A stretch of 64,000 nucleotides of DNA from Streptococcus suis (GTDB taxonomy: Bacteria; Bacillota; Bacilli; Lactobacillales; Streptococcaceae): contig CP031970.1 of NCBI GenBank assembly GCA_022354845.1, positions 620,001-684,000 on the forward strand, given 5' to 3'. This document shows positions 18,706 to 27,158 of the stretch, one piece after another. The notes beneath the pieces were generated by a model that saw nothing but the letters and a program-made list of their open reading frames with translations, ran no database searches and was not told the DNA's origin. The position numbers and the translations under genes were made by a program. The first letter of the stretch is position 1. Every line of letters starts with the position of its first letter.

Positions 18706-19086
18706 ATGTATCAAACGACAGTAAAAGGGAAAGGTCTGTTTCAGGCAATTTCTCAAGGTTATGGTGAAACGATTCATACCTTTGGAGTGACGGAGAAGGG
18801 GGAGACTCCCGTTAGTCTAGTCAACATTGGCTTAGCTGCCTGCGTCACCATGTGTGTCCAGGGTTATTATGCCAGCAAAGAAGGCAATAAAACTATGCCT
18901 GTTCAGGTGGAGAGTCGTTTGGATAATGAGCACATTGAAGTCTTGGTTGGAATCGGAGAGGAGGTCTCTTCGGAAAAGCAGGAAAAGATTCTTGCATACG
19001 TTGAACAAAAGTGTAAAGTTAAAGCTCTTTTAAAAGAAAGTATTATATTTGAGGCAAAATTTTATGTCCTAGAAAGTGTGGAGTAA
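18706..19086 (+). CDS. OsmC/Ohr-family protein
   Basis: A 126-residue protein of the OsmC fold. The central LVNIGLAACVTMCVQGYY segment holds the conserved first redox cysteine. The second is in the late KCKVKALLKESI stretch. Such proteins reduce organic peroxides, though some members have no peroxidase activity. The ATG at 18,706 follows a clear GGAGGTG site; 17 open codons upstream lack one. It ends immediately before the FtsX-like permease gene (1-nt gap), so it is likely translated with the export system behind it, which would link oxidative stress to heme or toxin export. Confidence 0.78.
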   Translation: MYQTTVKGKGLFQAISQGYGETIHTFGVTEKGETPVSLVNIGLAACVTMCVQGYYASKEGNKTMPVQVESRLDNEHIEVLVGIGEEVSSEKQEKILAYVEQKCKVKALLKESIIFEAKFYVLESVE

Positions 19087-19087
19087 G

Positions 19088-20164
19088 ATGTTTTTAGCAA
19101 TTGAAGAGATGCGGCAGAATAAGCTGCGTTATGGCTTGATTTTAGGATTGTTAATTCTAATTTTCTACCTTGTCTTTTTCCTGACTGGTTTGGCTTATGG
19201 TCTCATGCAGGAAAATAAAACAGCAGTTGATAAATGGCAGGCAGATTATGTCTTGCTTGATTCAGAAAGCAATCGCTTGATTACAGCGTCAAAAATTGAT
19301 ACAGCTTTGCTTGACCAAGTAGATGCTGGTGACAAGGCATTGATTCGCCAACAGGCAGGAGTTGCATATGTGGATAAAGATGCTGCAACTGATGAAAAAG
19401 AGAAAGTCAATATCTTTGCGGTTGAAACAGATAGTTTTATCGTACCGAATATTGTAGAAGGTCGTTTGTATGAAAAAACTGGAGAAGTCGTTGTAGACAA
19501 AACCTTGTCAGAGGTAGAAGATTTTGGAATTGGAGATCAAATCTATCTGTCAGGTTCTGATGAAAAAGTGACTATTGTTGGGTATACAGATAATGCTTAT
19601 TTTGGTGTGGCACCTGTCGTTTATATGGGTTTTGATGCATTTTCAGAATTAATACAGGCAGATAAGCAACAGGCAGCTACTAGTAGTCTGGCCAGTGCCA
19701 TTGTCATTCGTGGAGATGTCTCCTCAGTACCGGATGAGTTGGAAAAAGTTGCCATTGCAGATTTCATTGAATATCTGCCAGGATATAAGGCTCAAAATAT
19801 AACATTCGGCTTTATGATTGGTTTCTTGGTCGTCATTTCTGCTATTGTGATTGGTATTTTTATCTTTGTTTTGACAACACAGAAATCTCCGATTTTTGGT
19901 TTGATGAAAATTCAAGGTCTTTCAAATGGCTATATCTCAGGTTCTGTACTGGCTCAAACCTTCCTTCTGGCTGGTTTGGGAACTGTCGTTGGATTGGCTG
20001 GAACGTATTTATCGTCCCTTGTCTTGCCAAGCGCTGTGCCATTTGAAAATAACTGGACCTTCTATATCGTAATCGGTCTAGCTCTTGTTATATTTGCCCT
20101 ATTAGGTGCTAGTTTCTCTGTACGTTCTATCTTTAAGGTAGATCCATTACAAAATTTATCTTAG
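19088..20164 (+). CDS. FtsX-like ABC permease, HrtB-like
   Basis: A 358-residue MacB/FtsX-type permease: one N-terminal helix (about 16-40), a large extracellular domain, then three C-terminal helices (about 235-262, 284-305, 325-347). The opening MFLAIEEMRQNKLRYGLILG and the ENKTAVDKWQADYVLL stretch recall HrtB, the permease of the heme-efflux pair HrtBA; the substrate here is not proven. The start is the ATG at 19,088, two bases after the osmC stop. The ATPase partner begins 10 nt downstream. Confidence 0.8.
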   Translation: MFLAIEEMRQNKLRYGLILGLLILIFYLVFFLTGLAYGLMQENKTAVDKWQADYVLLDSESNRLITASKIDTALLDQVDAGDKALIRQQAGVAYVDKDAATDEKEKVNIFAVETDSFIVPNIVEGRLYEKTGEVVVDKTLSEVEDFGIGDQIYLSGSDEKVTIVGYTDNAYFGVAPVVYMGFDAFSELIQADKQQAATSSLASAIVIRGDVSSVPDELEKVAIADFIEYLPGYKAQNITFGFMIGFLVVISAIVIGIFIFVLTTQKSPIFGLMKIQGLSNGYISGSVLAQTFLLAGLGTVVGLAGTYLSSLVLPSAVPFENNWTFYIVIGLALVIFALLGASFSVRSIFKVDPLQNLS

Positions 20165-20173
20165 GAGGTTGTT

Positions 20174-20842
20174 ATGAAAACACTCATTTTTGAAAGTATT
20201 AGTAAAACCTTCCAAGACGGTAGTCAAACTATTACAGCTCTCAAACCGACTAATTTTAGTATTGAAGAAGGCGAGTTTGTTGCAATCATCGGACCGTCCG
20301 GGTCTGGGAAATCAACTTTTTTGACCTTGGCAGGAGGTCTACAAACACCAACAACAGGTCGTGTGTTAATCAATCAATCAGACTACTCTGATCTACCAGA
20401 AAAGAAACGTGCTCAACTACGCTATAAGGATATTGGCTTTGTCTTGCAGGCTTCTAATTTGATTCCATTTTTGACAGTCGAAAAGCAATTAACCTTGGTT
20501 GATAAGGTCAATAAGAAAACCGACCCAAACAAACATCAAAAACTTCTGGCAGATTTGGGAGTGGCCCATCTTAAAAACAAGTTCCCTAAGGATTTGTCAG
20601 GTGGAGAACGTCAGAGGGTAGCAATTGCACGTGCACTCTACAATGACCCAGCCTTGATTCTAGCTGATGAACCGACAGCCAGCCTAGATAGTAACCGGTC
20701 CTTTGAAGTAGTGGAACTTCTAGCTAAAGAAGCAAAGGAACGAAATAAATCCATCATCATGGTGACACATGACCAGCGCATGATAGAAAAATGCGACAAG
20801 GTATATGAGATGAAAGATGGTGTCCTCACTCAAGTTCGGTAA
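20174..20842 (+). CDS. ABC transporter ATPase, HrtA/MacB-like
   Basis: A 222-residue ATPase of the LolD/MacB class. Walker A GPSGSGKST, Q-loop VLQASNLIPF, signature LSGGERQR, Walker B LILADEPTASLDS and His in VTHDQRM are all intact. It energises the FtsX-like permease encoded 10 nt upstream. An AGGAGG site precedes the start. A promoter-hairpin module for murF follows directly. Confidence 0.88.
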   Translation: MKTLIFESISKTFQDGSQTITALKPTNFSIEEGEFVAIIGPSGSGKSTFLTLAGGLQTPTTGRVLINQSDYSDLPEKKRAQLRYKDIGFVLQASNLIPFLTVEKQLTLVDKVNKKTDPNKHQKLLADLGVAHLKNKFPKDLSGGERQRVAIARALYNDPALILADEPTASLDSNRSFEVVELLAKEAKERNKSIIMVTHDQRMIEKCDKVYEMKDGVLTQVR

Positions 20843-20846
20843 AAAG

Positions 20847-20880
20847 TGGTATAATGAAAAGAGCGAAAGCTCTTTTTTAG
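20847..20880 (+). promoter_or_regulatory. murF promoter with an immediate terminator-like hairpin
   Basis: Extended -10 TG-G-TATAAT (20,847-20,855) is followed at the expected start point by AAAGAGC-GAAA-GCTCTTT (20,858-20,875) and a T-run. The hairpin can end the upstream ABC operon, but it also lies inside any transcript from this promoter. Confidence 0.7.
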
Positions 20881-20896
20881 TTTATTGGAGAAAACC

Positions 20897-22261
20897 ATGA
20901 AATTAACCCTACACGAAGTCGCTCAGGTCTTGGGCGCAAAAAACGATATTAGTCTTTATCCCGATACAGCACTCAACAAGGTCGAGTTCGATAGCCGATT
21001 CGTCACAACTGGTGACCTCTTTGTTCCCCTCAAGGGAGCGCGTGACGGTCATGACTTTATTCCTGTGGCTTTTGAAAATGGCTGTGCGGTAACCCTGTCT
21101 GAAGTCAGCCTTGATGTTCCCCACATCCTAGTAGATGACTGCTTGGCTGCGCTTCAACAATTAGCGGCCTACTACCTAGAGAAAACGGAGGTAGAAGTCA
21201 TTGCTGTGACAGGCTCAAACGGTAAAACAACCACCAAGGATATGATTCATGATATCCTTGCAACTACATACAAGACTTACAAAACACAAGGCAACTATAA
21301 CAACGAAATCGGTCTGCCTTACACTATTCTCCATATGCCAGATGAAACAGAAAAACTGGTATTGGAAATGGGGCAGGACCACTTGGGAGACATTCATCTC
21401 CTATCTGAAATTGCCAAACCAAGTCTATCAGTTATTACCCTTTTTGGAGAAGCCCATCTAGAATTTTTCGGCTCACGGAAAGAGATTGCCAAAGGAAAAT
21501 TACAGATTGCGGATGGAATGGAGCCAGGTAGTAAACTCTTGATCCCAGCAGATCCGATTGCGGATAAGCTCTTGCCGAGCCATGTGGATCTCGTTCGTTT
21601 TGGTGAAGAGGGAGATTTGCAAGTAACAAGTTTGGTTGAATCGAAGGATAGCCTGACCTTTACCGTAAACTTTATGGAAGGAGACATTTTCCTCCCAGTA
21701 ACGGGCAAGTACAATGCCACCAATGCCATGGTAGCAAGCTATGTGGGCAAAATCTTGGGTGTGTCCGATGAGGCAATCACCTCAGCCCTAGCCAATCTTA
21801 ACTTGACTCGCAACCGCACCGAATGGAAGAAGGCAACAAACGGAGCAGACATTCTCAGCGATGTATATAATGCCAATCCAACTGCCATGCGATTGATTTT
21901 GGAAACCTTCTCTAGCATTCCAGCAAATGAAGGTGGCAAGAAAATCGCAGTTTTAGCAGATATGAAAGAACTGGGTAGCCAGTCCGTCAATCTCCACAAT
22001 CAGATGATTCTAAGCCTATCGCCTGATGTGCTAGATACCGTCATTTTCTACGGTCAGGATATTGAAGAGTTAGCCCAGCTGGCTAGTCAGATGTTTCCAA
22101 TTGGAAAAGTCTATTTCTTTAGGAAAAATGCTGAGCAGGACCAATTTGAAGATCTGGTGAAACAAGTTAAGGAAGTTCTTTGTGGGCAAGACCAAATCCT
22201 CTTTAAAGGCTCCAATTCCATGAAACTTGGAAAAGTGGTGGAGGCATTAGAAGTTAAATAG
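20897..22261 (+). CDS. murF: UDP-MurNAc-tripeptide--D-Ala-D-Ala ligase
   Basis: A 454-residue Mur ligase that adds D-Ala-D-Ala to the cytoplasmic wall precursor, using the Ddl product. The substrate-binding N-domain is followed by the ATP loop VTGSNGKTTTKD (about residues 109-120), the carbamylated-lysine region and the C-terminal domain (NRTEWKKATNGADILSDVYNANPTAM). The ATG at 20,897 has a TTGGAGAA site; four codons upstream are open but weaker. It is separated from ddl by the OsmC/HrtBA trio. Confidence 0.95.
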   Translation: MKLTLHEVAQVLGAKNDISLYPDTALNKVEFDSRFVTTGDLFVPLKGARDGHDFIPVAFENGCAVTLSEVSLDVPHILVDDCLAALQQLAAYYLEKTEVEVIAVTGSNGKTTTKDMIHDILATTYKTYKTQGNYNNEIGLPYTILHMPDETEKLVLEMGQDHLGDIHLLSEIAKPSLSVITLFGEAHLEFFGSRKEIAKGKLQIADGMEPGSKLLIPADPIADKLLPSHVDLVRFGEEGDLQVTSLVESKDSLTFTVNFMEGDIFLPVTGKYNATNAMVASYVGKILGVSDEAITSALANLNLTRNRTEWKKATNGADILSDVYNANPTAMRLILETFSSIPANEGGKKIAVLADMKELGSQSVNLHNQMILSLSPDVLDTVIFYGQDIEELAQLASQMFPIGKVYFFRKNAEQDQFEDLVKQVKEVLCGQDQILFKGSNSMKLGKVVEALEVK

Positions 22262-22268
22262 ACTTGAT

Positions 22269-22297
22269 TTGAAAATTCCTTTTATTTCAGATATAAT
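22269..22297 (+). promoter_or_regulatory. prfC promoter
   Basis: TTGAAA (22,269-22,274), a 17-nt spacer and TATAAT (22,292-22,297). Confidence 0.85.
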
Positions 22298-22300
22298 AAG

Positions 22301-22324
22301 AGAGTTGCAGTAGCAGCTCTTTTA
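22301..22324 (+). terminator. Hairpin at the predicted prfC transcript start
   Basis: AGAGTTGC-AGTA-GCAGCTCT (8 bp, one G-T pair) and TTTT directly follow the prfC -10. It may end murF transcripts and at the same time be the 5' end of the prfC mRNA. The rest of the 130-nt leader to prfC shows no further structure I would defend. Confidence 0.6.
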
Positions 22325-22430
22325 CATTAGAGTTGCTCAATCAAAGAATGAGGATTATCCAATGTAGACTGTATGAAATCAGGGCCAAGCTCTGCTATGT
22401 ATCAAAAAAAGAAAATGAAAAGGAAAAAAG

Positions 22431-23975
22431 ATGTCACTACAAGAAGAAATTAAGAAACGCCGCACCTTTGCGATTATCTCTCACCCGGACGCTGGTAAAA
22501 CCACTATTACCGAGCAATTGCTTTATTTTGGTGGAGAGATTCGTGAGGCAGGTACAGTCAAGGGGAAAAAGACTGGTAACTTTGCTAAGTCTGACTGGAT
22601 GGATATTGAGAAACAACGTGGTATCTCTGTTACCTCATCTGTTATGCAGTTTGACTATGCAGGTAAGCGTGTCAATATCTTGGATACACCAGGGCACGAA
22701 GACTTCTCAGAAGATACTTATCGTACTTTGATGGCGGTGGATGCGGCTGTCATGGTGGTGGACTCTGCCAAAGGTATCGAGGCCCAGACCAAAAAGCTCT
22801 TCGAGGTTGTTAAGCACCGCAATATTCCCGTTTTCACCTTTATCAACAAGTTGGACCGTGATGGCCGAGAGCCACTTGATTTATTGCAGGAGTTGGAAGA
22901 AGTCTTGGGTATTGCCAGCTATCCAATGAACTGGCCAATCGGAATGGGAAAATCCTTTGAGGGACTCTATGACCTTCACAATAAACGTTTGGAGCTCTAC
23001 CGTGGTGAAGAGCGTTTTGCAAGTTTGGACGAGGGTGACAGGCTCTTTGGATCTAACCCATTCTATGCCCAAGTTCTGGACGATATCGAGCTCTTGGCGG
23101 AAGCTGGAAATGAATTTTCAGAGCAGGCCATTTTGGACGGTGATTTGACACCTGTTTTCTTCGGTTCAGCCTTGACAAACTTTGGTGTTCAGACCTTCCT
23201 TGATACCTTCTTGGAATTTGCTCCAGAGCCACATGGTCACAAGACAACGACAGGGGACGTTATTGACCCACTCAACAAAGACTTTTCAGGTTTTGTTTTC
23301 AAAATTCAAGCCAACATGGACCCGCGTCACCGCGACCGTATTGCCTTTGTCCGTGTGGTTTCAGGTGAATTTGAACGCGGTATGGCGGTTAACCTGCCTC
23401 GTACAGGCAAGGGAGCTAAGTTGTCCAACGTGACGCAGTTCATGGCCGAGTCCCGTGAGAATGTAGAAAATGCAGTTGCCGGTGACATTATTGGGGTTTA
23501 CGACACAGGAACCTTTCAGGTAGGGGATACCTTGACCGTAGGCAAGAACAAGTTTGAATTCGAACCGCTACCGACTTTCACACCTGAAATTTTTATGAAA
23601 GTTTCTGCCAAAAACGTCATGAAACAAAAATCCTTCCACAAAGGAATCGAGCAACTAGTGCAAGAAGGTGCTATCCAGCTCTACAAGAGCTACCAGACAG
23701 GCGAGTATATGCTGGGTGCCGTTGGACAGCTCCAATTTGAAGTTTTTAAACACCGCATGGAAGGTGAATACAATGCTGATGTAGTCATGACCCCAATGGG
23801 TAAAAAGACTGTCCGCTGGATCAAGCCAGAAGACCTAGATGAGCGTATGTCATCAAGTCGCAACATCTTGGCCAAAGACCGCTTTGACCAACCAGTTTTC
23901 CTCTTTGAAAACGACTTCGCCCTCCGCTGGTTCGCGGACAAATATCCTGATGTGGAGTTGGGAGAGAAAATGTAA
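22431..23975 (+). CDS. prfC: Peptide chain release factor 3
   Basis: A 514-residue translational GTPase that recycles RF1/RF2 from the ribosome. The G motifs are visible: P-loop [14 protein letters not shown], switch [16 protein letters not shown] and NKLDRDGR; then domain II and the RF3-specific C-domain ([16 protein letters not shown]). The length is typical. The start follows an AAAGGAAAAAAG site. Good promoter and a 5' hairpin lie 130 nt upstream. A two-hairpin repeat and a terminator follow. Confidence 0.96.
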   Translation: MSLQEEIKKRRTFAIISHPDAGKTTITEQLLYFGGEIREAGTVKGKKTGNFAKSDWMDIEKQRGISVTSSVMQFDYAGKRVNILDTPGHEDFSEDTYRTLMAVDAAVMVVDSAKGIEAQTKKLFEVVKHRNIPVFTFINKLDRDGREPLDLLQELEEVLGIASYPMNWPIGMGKSFEGLYDLHNKRLELYRGEERFASLDEGDRLFGSNPFYAQVLDDIELLAEAGNEFSEQAILDGDLTPVFFGSALTNFGVQTFLDTFLEFAPEPHGHKTTTGDVIDPLNKDFSGFVFKIQANMDPRHRDRIAFVRVVSGEFERGMAVNLPRTGKGAKLSNVTQFMAESRENVENAVAGDIIGVYDTGTFQVGDTLTVGKNKFEFEPLPTFTPEIFMKVSAKNVMKQKSFHKGIEQLVQEGAIQLYKSYQTGEYMLGAVGQLQFEVFKHRMEGEYNADVVMTPMGKKTVRWIKPEDLDERMSSSRNILAKDRFDQPVFLFENDFALRWFADKYPDVELGEKM

Positions 23976-23985
23976 CAACAGTCTG

Positions 23986-24105
23986 GGAGGAGTGAAACAG
24001 TTTGGGAAACTGTTTCAGCTGGTCACCTTAAAACGAAAAAGTGACCATAGAAACCCGAGCCCATAGATGATAAAGCGAGGTGAAAGGTTGGAGATGAGAG
24101 CCAAC
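23986..24105 (+). repeat. Two-hairpin repeat, copy B (downstream of prfC)
   Basis: Hairpin 1: GAAACAGT (23,994-24,001) with ACTGTTTC (24,009-24,016). Hairpin 2: GGTCAC (24,021-24,026) with GTGACC (24,041-24,046). The tail GTGACCATAGAAACCCGAGC matches the inverted copy near 60,950. The following GTTGG...CCAAC pair (around 24,088-24,106) may be part of the same unit. Confidence 0.85.
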
Positions 24106-24169
24106 GGGAGTCGGCTTACCTAATTTCGAACTTTCGCGTTTATATAAAACTAGCTTACTATATATGATG

Positions 24170-24201
24170 GCAAAAACTTCCTAGAGGTTTTTGCTTTTTT
24201 T
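24170..24201 (+). terminator. Terminator between prfC and the PH-domain gene
   Basis: GCAAAAAC (24,170-24,177) pairs with GTTTTTGC (24,187-24,194), followed by a T-run. Confidence 0.85.
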
Positions 24202-24251
24202 ATTACCAGTTTTTAGGTAAAATAGATAAAAATCAACAAAGGAGTCAAATA

Positions 24252-24635
24252 ATGGGACTATTTTCAGGTTTGCTTGGTAATGCTTCGCAATTAAATAATG
24301 ACAAAATTGAGCAGGAATTAGAACATGTATTGTTGGACAATGAACAGGTTGAGATGGCTTTCAGCTTGGTTCGTGACTTGATTGTGTTTACGGAATATCG
24401 TTTAATTTTGGTGGATAAACAAGGGGTGACTGGGAAGAAAGTATCCTATAAGTCTATTCCTTATCGCTCTATTTCGCGCTTTACAGTAGAAACATCAGGA
24501 CATTTTGATTTGGATGCCGAGCTCAAAATTTGGATTTCTTCGGCTACAGAACCTGCTGAAATTCTTCAATTTAAGAGTGATAAAAGTGTGATTGCCATTC
24601 AAAAAGCCTTAGCTACTGCCGTTTTAGAAAAATAG
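24252..24635 (+). CDS. Bacterial PH-domain protein
   Basis: A 127-residue cytoplasmic protein that looks like a single bacterial pleckstrin-homology domain of the YvbH-like group: alternating strands (MAFSLVRDLIVFTEYRLILVD), a basic KKVSYKSIPYRSISRFTVE hairpin and a final helix (KSVIAIQKALATAVLE). The function of this family is not known; it has no catalytic residues that I can see and no membrane segment. It stands alone between terminators, with an AAAGGAG ribosome site. Confidence 0.75.
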   Translation: MGLFSGLLGNASQLNNDKIEQELEHVLLDNEQVEMAFSLVRDLIVFTEYRLILVDKQGVTGKKVSYKSIPYRSISRFTVETSGHFDLDAELKIWISSATEPAEILQFKSDKSVIAIQKALATAVLEK

Positions 24636-24718
24636 TTACTGATTCGAAGATTCCAATAGATGGTATTTCGTTTTGAAAAATGAATTTAGTAATAAATTTT
24701 TTATAGAATGACATATTA

Positions 24719-24747
24719 AAAAAGCAGAGTAGTGGAATCTGCTTTTT
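24719..24747 (+). terminator. Terminator of the PH-domain gene
   Basis: AAAGCAGA (24,721-24,728) pairs with TCTGCTTT (24,738-24,745), with flanking A and T runs. Confidence 0.85.
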
Positions 24748-24803
24748 ATGAAAACGTATTATTTTTATTTTAAAAGTATTTACTAACGATTATTCCTAGA
24801 TTG

Positions 24804-24905
24804 TGTTATACTAGGTAAGTTGCAAGTCTGATACTGGTTAGTTCGCTGCCAGTGGAAATAATTGTTACAAATAACGTGAGATAAGGTAGCTTCGCACTGC
24901 CTTTT
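24804..24905 (+). promoter_or_regulatory. cshA promoter and structured leader with terminator-like hairpin
   Basis: An extended -10, TG-T-TATACT (24,804-24,812), is followed by a roughly 100-nt leader. ACTGG (24,833-24,837) pairs with CCAGT (24,849-24,853), and AAGGTAG (24,883-24,889) pairs with CTGCCTT (24,897-24,903) just before a short T-run and the coding start. This layout suggests leader-based control of the helicase. Confidence 0.6.
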
Positions 24906-24920
24906 AGAAAAGAGAAAAAA

Positions 24921-26501
24921 TTGAAATTTACCGAATTAAACTTATCCGAAGATATTTTACTTGCTGTTGAGAGGGCAGGTTTTGAAACGCCATCACCAAT
25001 CCAAGAGCAAACGATTCCGCTTGCTTTGGAGGGAAAAGATGTGATTGGTCAAGCCCAGACAGGTACGGGAAAAACTGCAGCCTTTGGGCTACCTACTCTA
25101 AATAAAATCGACACAAGTAATCCAACTGTTCAAGCTTTAGTTATTGCTCCTACGCGAGAATTGGCAGTTCAAAGTCAGGAAGAGTTATTCAAATTTGGTC
25201 GTGATAAAGGCGTAAAAGTTCGCTCGGTTTACGGTGGTTCTAGTATTGATAAGCAAATAAAGGCCCTTCGATCAGGTGCCCACATAGTTGTCGGTACACC
25301 AGGACGTCTATTAGATTTAATTAAACGTAAAGCTTTACGTTTGGATGGAGTTGAAACTCTTATTCTTGATGAAGCTGACGAAATGCTCAACATGGGTTTC
25401 TTAGATGATATTGAAGCAATCATCGAACGTGTACCTGTGAGTCGCCAAACACTTCTATTTTCTGCAACTATGCCTGAACCAATTAAGCGCATTGGTGTCA
25501 AGTTCATGAAAGAACCAGAGCATGTTAAGATTGCAGCCAAGGAATTAACCAATGTCAACGTTGAACAGTACTTTATTCGTGTTAAAGAGCATGAAAAGTT
25601 TGATACGATGACACGTTTGATGGATGTTGACCAGCCAGAATTATCCATTGTTTTTGGTCGTACCAAACGCCGTGTCGATGAGTTGACCCGTGGATTAAAA
25701 TTGCGTGGGTTCCGTGCTGAAGGTATTCATGGTGATTTGGACCAGAATAAACGTCTCCGTGTCATTCGTGATTTTAAAAATGATCAGATTGATGTCCTTG
25801 TTGCGACAGACGTTGCAGCCCGTGGTTTGGATATATCAGGTGTAACTCATGTCTATAACTACGACATTCCTCAAGATCCAGAAAGCTATGTTCACCGTAT
25901 TGGCCGTACCGGGCGCGCGGGTCTATCAGGTCAATCTATTACCTTTGTTTCGCCAAATGAGATGGGCTACTTAGCTATCATCGAAGATCTAACCAAGAAG
26001 CGTATGAAGGGGCTCAAGTCTGCGACTGCACAAGAAGCTTTTGAAGCTAAGAAAAAAATTGCTTTGAAAAAGATTGAACGTGATATGGCTGACGACACCA
26101 TCCGTAGCAATTTTGACAAGTTCAAGAAAGATGCTATCCAGTTAGCGGCTGAATTTACCCCTGAAGAATTAGCACTTTATGTCTTAACTTTGACTGTTCA
26201 AGATCCGGATAGCCTGCCAGAGGTAGAAATTGCGCGTGAAAAACCATTACCATTTAAATTTGCTCCTGGACAAGCCAAGGGCAAGGGTGGACGTGGTGGC
26301 CGCGACCGTGATCGTGGTGGCCGTCGTGATGGAGACCGCAATCGTGATCGTGGAGGACGCCGTAGTGACCGCACTGACCGCGACCGTCGTGATGACAAGT
26401 TTAAACGCGACAACCACCGTCAGGACAACAAAAAATCACACCAACGTACATCAAGTGAAAAGAAAACAGGATTTGTTATCCGAAATAAGGGTGAGAGATA
26501 A
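24921..26501 (+). CDS. cshA: DEAD-box RNA helicase
   Basis: A 526-residue CshA-type RNA helicase active in mRNA decay and cold growth. All helicase motifs are seen: Q motif ([16 protein letters not shown]), [26 protein letters not shown] in [13 protein letters not shown], and [10 protein letters not shown]. After the core (about 1-365) comes a dimerisation region and an Arg/Gly/Asp-rich tail (about 455-510) typical for RNA contact. The start is a TTG after an AGAAAAGAG site of modest strength. The leader upstream is structured. Confidence 0.93.
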   Translation: MKFTELNLSEDILLAVERAGFETPSPIQEQTIPLALEGKDVIGQAQTGTGKTAAFGLPTLNKIDTSNPTVQALVIAPTRELAVQSQEELFKFGRDKGVKVRSVYGGSSIDKQIKALRSGAHIVVGTPGRLLDLIKRKALRLDGVETLILDEADEMLNMGFLDDIEAIIERVPVSRQTLLFSATMPEPIKRIGVKFMKEPEHVKIAAKELTNVNVEQYFIRVKEHEKFDTMTRLMDVDQPELSIVFGRTKRRVDELTRGLKLRGFRAEGIHGDLDQNKRLRVIRDFKNDQIDVLVATDVAARGLDISGVTHVYNYDIPQDPESYVHRIGRTGRAGLSGQSITFVSPNEMGYLAIIEDLTKKRMKGLKSATAQEAFEAKKKIALKKIERDMADDTIRSNFDKFKKDAIQLAAEFTPEELALYVLTLTVQDPDSLPEVEIAREKPLPFKFAPGQAKGKGGRGGRDRDRGGRRDGDRNRDRGGRRSDRTDRDRRDDKFKRDNHRQDNKKSHQRTSSEKKTGFVIRNKGER

Positions 26502-26505
26502 GTTC

Positions 26506-26542
26506 AAAACCGCTTCATAATTGGAGCGGTTTTTGTTATACT
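26506..26542 (+). promoter_or_regulatory. cshA terminator fused to the promoter of the GNAT unit
   Basis: AAAACCGCT (26,506-26,514) pairs with AGCGGTTTT (26,525-26,533). The T-run passes directly into an extended -10, TG-T-TATACT (26,534-26,542), for the leader peptide/GNAT transcript. Confidence 0.75.
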
Positions 26543-26568
26543 AGAAGTAGCAAACAGGAGGTAAGACC

Positions 26569-26607
26569 ATGGGTGTTTTAACAATGGACAAAGCCTTTGT
26601 ATTCTAA
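26569..26607 (+). CDS. Leader peptide of 12 residues before the GNAT gene
   Basis: ATG at 26,569 follows a strong AGGAGGTAAGACC ribosome site and encodes MGVLTMDKAFVF, ending in TAA at 26,605. The last codons (GCC TTT GTA TTC) form the left arm of a perfect 10-bp hairpin whose right arm contains the ribosome site of the acetyltransferase gene. The design is that of leader peptides in translational attenuation of cat and erm genes. That the peptide is made is inferred from the ribosome site and the position. Confidence 0.6.
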   Translation: MGVLTMDKAFVF

Positions 26608-26624
26608 AAAACAATACAAAGGAG
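26594..26624 (+). promoter_or_regulatory. Hairpin that sequesters the GNAT ribosome site
   Basis: CCTTTGTATT (26,594-26,603) pairs perfectly with AATACAAAGG (26,613-26,622) around a 9-nt loop that contains the leader stop codon. The ribosome site AAAGGAG (26,618-26,624) is half buried in the stem. A ribosome paused near the end of the leader would open it. Confidence 0.7.
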
Positions 26625-26630
26625 AACATC

Positions 26631-27038
26631 ATGATTACTTACAAACAAAATCCTCAACTCGATTTTCAAGCTGTCCTAGACCTCTATGCTTCTGTGGGTT
26701 GGACAGGCTATAGTAGCCATCCAGAAATGCTAGAGAAGGCCTTGGAACATAGTCTGCTCGTTCTTGCTGCCGTTGACGGTGACCGTCTAGTTGGTCTTTT
26801 GCGGGCAGTTGGTGATGGTTATTCTATCATCTTCATTCAGGATATTTTGGTCCTCCCCGCCTATCAGCGTCAGGGAATTGGTCGAAATCTTTTAGAGCAA
26901 GCTATTTCACACTTTCCAGGTATTTATCAGCTTCATCTTTTGACGGATAATACTGAGAAAACAAGGTCATTCTATGAAGCACTCGGTTTTACGGCTGTTG
27001 ATAGTTTAGGCTGTGTTGCTTATACTTATTTAAAATAA
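26631..27038 (+). CDS. GNAT-family N-acetyltransferase
   Basis: A 135-residue acetyl-CoA-dependent acetyltransferase. Motif A, IQDILVLPAYQRQGIGRNLL, holds the pyrophosphate-binding Q-R-Q-G-I-G loop at about residues 83-90; motif B (TEKTRSFYEALGF) closes the fold. The substrate is not evident from the sequence; GNAT enzymes of this size acetylate small molecules, protein N-termini or antibiotics. Its ribosome site lies in a hairpin preceded by a leader peptide, so translation is probably inducible. A perfect terminator follows. Confidence 0.85.
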   Translation: MITYKQNPQLDFQAVLDLYASVGWTGYSSHPEMLEKALEHSLLVLAAVDGDRLVGLLRAVGDGYSIIFIQDILVLPAYQRQGIGRNLLEQAISHFPGIYQLHLLTDNTEKTRSFYEALGFTAVDSLGCVAYTYLK

Positions 27039-27051
27039 GAAACAAACAAGA

Positions 27052-27086
27052 AAAGCAGAGGCTGGTTGACCAGCCTCTGCTTTGAG
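27052..27086. terminator. Strong terminator after the GNAT gene
   Basis: A perfect 14-bp stem (27,052-27,065 with 27,070-27,083) with a TTGA loop; A-rich before and only TTT after. Confidence 0.85.
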
Positions 27087-27158
27087 CAGATGATTTGAAT
27101 TTCAAATTAAAAAGAGTAGAATATATTTATCAATAATTAGTAACAAAGGAGATGAACA

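Noticed and set aside
22333..22731. A 132-codon plus-strand ORF over the prfC start
   Set aside because: Out of frame with prfC, rich in Arg/Lys/Ser from frame shift, no ribosome site.
25229..25666. A 145-codon minus-strand ORF
   Set aside because: It is fully antisense to the conserved core of cshA and has no start context.
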